Assembly (NCBI RefSeq): GCF_011059185.1
Contig: NZ_JAALFE010000021.1
Coordinates: forward strand, 1-55,648
Origin: Paragemmobacter kunshanensis
GTDB lineage: Bacteria > Pseudomonadota > Alphaproteobacteria > Rhodobacterales > Rhodobacteraceae
Direction of reading: 5' to 3'
Length of the DNA stretch: 55,648 bases
The translations under genes were made by a program, and so were the position numbers. The notes beneath the pieces are model-generated. The model searched no databases and was not told the DNA's origin. It worked only from the letters and a program-made list of their open reading frames with translations. This document shows, piece by piece, positions 52,941 to 55,648 of the stretch. Numbering within the stretch: position 1 is the stretch's first letter; every line of letters begins with the position of its first letter.

Positions 52941-54794
52941 TTAGCGGCGACGGATGGTCAACAGCGCTTCGGCCAAATCCAGTGCGTCGTCTGCCCAGAA
53001 CGTCGATGGGCGCGGATGCGCAACTCCTTGCCCCCGAACAGCGCGACACGACAGCACGCGAAGCAGCCACGCTTGGGGAACGGCTTCCCGACCTAGGGCA
53101 GCCCCCAGCAACGCACCTGCAATGGCGGCGTTTGTGTCCGTGTCCCCTCCAGACATCACCGTTTCCACAAGTGCTTCGGTGAAGTCCTGCTCGCCCCACA
53201 GCCTATGGAAGGCGTTGCCGAAGGCGATCAGTACCCAGCCCTGCTGACGGGTGAAACTGGCAGGCAAGCTGTGCCGGGCCTCAAGCAAGGTCCGTCGGAT
53301 TTCTGCAGCACCTGCATCGTCGCCTGCGTTCGCGTAAGCCTCGGCCCACATGGCTCGCCGGTTCGCCCCGGCCACGCCTGCTGCGATGGCTGCCGCGAAG
53401 GCGGCAGAGGCCGCTTGGCACACAGGATGGGGATGGGTCATCGCCGCGTCCTGCCGCGCCCATGCAGCTGCCTTCGAGGGATCGCCTGCTGATGCAATCC
53501 CGATAGGCGCGACCCGCATCAATGCCCCATTCGCCTGACTTGGGGACTTCCCCTTACCTCGACCCGCCAAAGCCTTGATGCCTTCTGCGGTGGTGGACCC
53601 CGCGTCGAATGGGTGTGAAGCCAGCCAGTCGATGTACCCCTTTGCTACACGCTCCTGTTCAAAACCATCGCCAGCAACCAAGGCACGGGCCAAAGTCAGC
53701 GCCAACTCGCCATCGTCGGTCGGCTGCCCTGCCAGCAGGTTCCATGTCCCGCCCGGCAGCAGGTGGCGTAGGCCGCCCGGATGGCGTGAACGGATCGTCG
53801 AAGGGTCCAGGAACTCTACCTGCGACCCTAGCGCATCGCCTGCCAGCAGGCCCACCAGAGCCCCCTGTGCCCGCCGCAGCGGGCCAATGGCCGCAGTTCG
53901 AACCTTGGGCAGCACAGGATGCCGTTCCACGCGAGAACCACCTTTTACGCCACGCTCCTGCACCACCTGCACGATCTCTGGCCGACCACCTATGCAGCCG
54001 TGGACATGCAGTTTCTGACCGTGGCTGATGGGCGCACCGTTCAAGTCGACCAATGTCCCGCCCACAGCGTTCAGCAGCGCGTGGCCAGCGGCAACATCGT
54101 AGCTGTCGAGAGCCGGTGTAAGGCTGACCGCCACATCGACCTCCCCCGCAGCAGCCAGCGCTAGACGGTAGGCAATGGACGGCATGGCCAGCACGCCTGC
54201 CGGTGCGAAGGTGGAATGGTTGTGGGCGGCATAGTCGCCCGCCTGTTCGTTCAGGCAGATCAGCGTGGAGTGGTCATAGCCTTTGGCGGTCGCGGGTTGG
54301 GCGGGCCAAGGTGCACGGGTTGTGGGCACGTACGGCGCAGGACGCGGACCGACAGGCAGCATTGGCTTGCCGTTCCGCGTCGGGACCATGCCTTCCGCCC
54401 AGACGAACAGGTCGCCTCCATCATCCGGCGCAGTCGGTGCGTACACGACACCCAGCACCGGCTGCCCTTGCCGCACAAGCGCAACGGACATAGCAGAGCC
54501 ACGAAGGCCCCTCTGGAAGGCCGTGGTGCCGTCCTGCGGATCGACCATCCAGCAGTCGGCGTGGCCCTGTTTACGACGAGGCAGTTCCTCTCCATGCCAG
54601 TCGCAGGGATGCAAGGCCAGAAGGGCCTGCATCAATTCGGCTTCTACCTGCATGTCGACAGGACATTTGCCGGGCGTCCCGCGCGGGCCACCAGGACGGT
54701 GGAACTCCGCTCGGATCAGCGCGCCCGCAGACACCACGGCCTGCACAACAGCAGGCAGAAGGTGGGCGGGATGGGGAACGTTTTCGTTTGACAT
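52941..54794 (-). CDS. Fusion of inositol-monophosphatase-like and ADP-ribosylglycohydrolase domains
   Basis: 617 residues. Residues 1-285 are an IMPase/CysQ-type phosphatase: GEE 68-70, DPQDGT 85-90 and SYDVAAG 231-237 supply the metal ligands. Residues 300-617 are an ADP-ribosylglycohydrolase: LLAGDALGSQVEF near 316, TDDGE 359-363, ANGALMRVAP near 421, SGGDTDTNAAI 548-558 with both metal aspartates. Both sites look intact. Known members of the two families remove phosphate from sugar or nucleotide phosphates and ADP-ribose from proteins, nucleic acids or small molecules. One chain doing both suggests processing of a phosphorylated ADP-ribose compound. Cytoplasmic; on a mobile element, divergent from a recombinase-like gene. 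Confidence 0.88.
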   Translation of the reverse strand: MSNENVPHPAHLLPAVVQAVVSAGALIRAEFHRPGGPRGTPGKCPVDMQVEAELMQALLALHPCDWHGEELPRRKQGHADCWMVDPQDGTTAFQRGLRGSAMSVALVRQGQPVLGVVYAPTAPDDGGDLFVWAEGMVPTRNGKPMLPVGPRPAPYVPTTRAPWPAQPATAKGYDHSTLICLNEQAGDYAAHNHSTFAPAGVLAMPSIAYRLALAAAGEVDVAVSLTPALDSYDVAAGHALLNAVGGTLVDLNGAPISHGQKLHVHGCIGGRPEIVQVVQERGVKGGSRVERHPVLPKVRTAAIGPLRRAQGALVGLLAGDALGSQVEFLDPSTIRSRHPGGLRHLLPGGTWNLLAGQPTDDGELALTLARALVAGDGFEQERVAKGYIDWLASHPFDAGSTTAEGIKALAGRGKGKSPSQANGALMRVAPIGIASAGDPSKAAAWARQDAAMTHPHPVCQAASAAFAAAIAAGVAGANRRAMWAEAYANAGDDAGAAEIRRTLLEARHSLPASFTRQQGWVLIAFGNAFHRLWGEQDFTEALVETVMSGGDTDTNAAIAGALLGAALGREAVPQAWLLRVLSCRAVRGQGVAHPRPSTFWADDALDLAEALLTIRRR

Positions 54795-54885
54795 CGGGGC
54801 ATCCTTTCCGGTTTCTGGATGACACCTTTTGCACCTTCCCCTGACGTGCCCGACCTTCCGTCGGAATTTTCCGCATTGGAGCTAT

Positions 54886-55497
54886 ATGGACTACCTAGGC
54901 TTTTACTGGACATTGCCCGTCAACTGGGCAGGCTTCACTTCACTACCCAAAGACGCCGATGAAGCCGCAAAGGCCAGCCGCACGATCCGTTACCAAGTGG
55001 AACGTGTGAGGCGCTGGGTTAAGGACAATAAGGGCAACCTCTTGCGCGAAGTGGTCTTTATGGATGTCCGGCCCGACAGAGGAACTAAGGCCATACAGTC
55101 AGAGATTGGCAAACTGCTTACCGAAGCCGGAAAGAGATCCGCTGGGCTTGTTCTTGTTGACTTCACACAGGCCTTCGGCTGGCGACCGCACGGACCGTTG
55201 TTTGACATGATCCTGCAAAAGGATAACTGCGTGCTGTTGCCACCCGAACCGATGCTTCTTGAGGGAAAGCTCTGGGACCCGGTTGAACACTTTCGTGCAT
55301 GGCGAGAGGTGGACTTCGCCCACCGATCCGCGAAACAACAGGCCAAGGACACCGTGCTCGCTGCAATGACCGACCTCAAGGTCGATGGTGCTAGCTATGC
55401 AAGCATAGCCCAAGAGTTGAATGGTATGGGCGTCAAAACCGTCAATGGCCGGCCTTGGACAGCTGATAACGTCAGAAAATTCATGGCACAGGCCTAA
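54886..55497 (+). CDS. Recombinase-like protein lacking the serine catalytic motif
   Basis: 203 residues from the ATG that has GGAG 5 bases upstream; a longer frame upstream lacks this. The C-terminal part (SYASIAQELNGMGVKTVNGR, then PWTADNVRKFM) matches the recombinase DNA-binding domain of large serine recombinases. The N-terminal 140 residues have the general alpha/beta order of a resolvase domain (RRWVKDNKGNLLREVVFMD, SAGLVLVDFTQAFGWRPHGP) but not the YxRVS serine motif or the usual DRxxR arginines. It may be a DNA-binding regulator derived from a recombinase. Divergent from the fusion gene, 91 bases apart. Confidence 0.7.
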   Translation: MDYLGFYWTLPVNWAGFTSLPKDADEAAKASRTIRYQVERVRRWVKDNKGNLLREVVFMDVRPDRGTKAIQSEIGKLLTEAGKRSAGLVLVDFTQAFGWRPHGPLFDMILQKDNCVLLPPEPMLLEGKLWDPVEHFRAWREVDFAHRSAKQQAKDTVLAAMTDLKVDGASYASIAQELNGMGVKTVNGRPWTADNVRKFMAQA

Positions 55498-55505
55498 CGC
55501 CAATA

Positions 55506-55648
55506 TCACGTTTTCGTGATTTGGATGGGCGCGCTTGTATCACACCCATGATAACGTCGAAGCGCATTTATCGGGTAAACCCCCGCCAGAGCCATGCCGG
55601 TCAGAAAGCGTAGGGCAATCGCACCCTCTGGCCCCAAAAAGGGCAGTG
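55506..55648 (-). pseudogene. Truncated MFS carrier fragment
   Basis: Read on the minus strand from the window edge, 25 residues equal those at the left end of the window (LPFLGPEGAIALRFLTG to GVYP). The frame then runs into 21 unrelated residues (INALRRYHGCDTSAPIQITK and so on) and a TGA at 55506-55508. The gene has therefore lost its 3' part at this locus, or a rearrangement joined its 5' part to the element. Confidence 0.75.
55572..55648 (-). repeat. Right copy of 77-bp terminal inverted repeat
   Basis: Exact reverse complement of bases 1-77; see the left copy. It encodes the same MFS segment, reading inward. Confidence 0.95.

Larger units (their letters stand above)
50994..55571 (+). mobile_element. 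Visible part of an integrative element at tRNA-Thr
   Basis: It starts at the tRNA 3' remnant, carries a tRNA-type tyrosine integrase next to that end, then accessory genes of lower GC than the core genes to the left. No second attachment core is seen up to the window end, so the right boundary given is only where the MFS fragment begins. Confidence 0.65.

Noticed and set aside
1-55648. The terminal inverted repeat as ends of a giant transposon or linear replicon
   Set aside because: The repeat is coding sequence of an MFS gene, has no transposon-end features, and its length of exactly 77 fits an assembly overlap.
51213-55648. Insertion of the integrative element into the MFS gene
   Set aside because: The left junction is clearly the tRNA-Thr remnant, and the two MFS parts read towards each other, which a simple insertion would not give.
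1-55648. CRISPR array, rRNA genes or complete tRNA genes
   Set aside because: I looked for regularly spaced repeats and conserved RNA segments on both strands and saw none beyond the tRNA fragment.

Overview
The window looks like a whole assembly contig from an alphaproteobacterium, most likely Rhodobacteraceae (Rhodobacter, Paracoccus, Gemmobacter or a relative). The reasons are the high GC with C-ending codons in the central part, a TRAP carrier, a molybdenum hydroxylase operon of the kind common there, and a GlxA/AraC regulator beside creatinase. I ran no database search; family names come from recognising motifs in the translated proteins.

Left third (1-22.2 kb): an accessory island of lower, more mixed GC. 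It holds an MFS carrier cut by the contig edge, a PrrC/RloC-like AAA ATPase with a zinc-hook motif, a plasmid/ICE-type trio (DUF2958, ArdC-like antirestriction protein, unknown protein), an intact IS21-family element with a 6-bp target duplication, a class II Fic protein, a McrBC restriction system, a HipBA toxin-antitoxin with three matching operator sites, a large helicase with a possible C-terminal nuclease, and an unknown secreted protein. It reads as a defence island on mobile-element debris.

Centre (22.4-51.0 kb): GC-rich, chromosome-like metabolic genes. First a LacI regulator divergent from a three-gene TRAP carrier, with a clear palindromic operator between them. Then a DUF1624 membrane acyltransferase, an orphan B12-binding protein, and a LysR-GlxA regulator pair divergent from creatinase (creatine to sarcosine plus urea). 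After a terminator and a ProX-type tRNA deacylase comes a run of same-strand genes with 4-bp to 13-bp overlaps (32.4-48.5 kb): molybdenum hydroxylase FAD subunit, fused Fe-S/Mo subunit, 6-hydroxynicotinate-reductase-like Fe-S enzyme, UPF0280 (ApbE-like), DUF1185, a multipass membrane protein, a complete Liv-type ABC importer, and ATP-dependent HyuA/HyuB. Together they look like import, hydroxylation, ring reduction and ATP-driven ring opening of an N-heterocycle whose identity the sequence does not give. A cytoplasmic sulfatase and its formylglycine-generating enzyme follow.

Right end (51.0-55.6 kb): the start of an integrative element. A 45-bp 3' remnant of tRNA-Thr(UGU) abuts a P4-type tyrosine integrase. 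Beyond it are a small membrane protein, an unusual inositol-monophosphatase/ADP-ribosylglycohydrolase fusion, a recombinase-like protein lacking the expected catalytic serine motif, and a truncated MFS fragment. The first and last 77 bases of the window are exact reverse complements, which fits a contig broken at a repeated MFS segment by a k=77 assembler.
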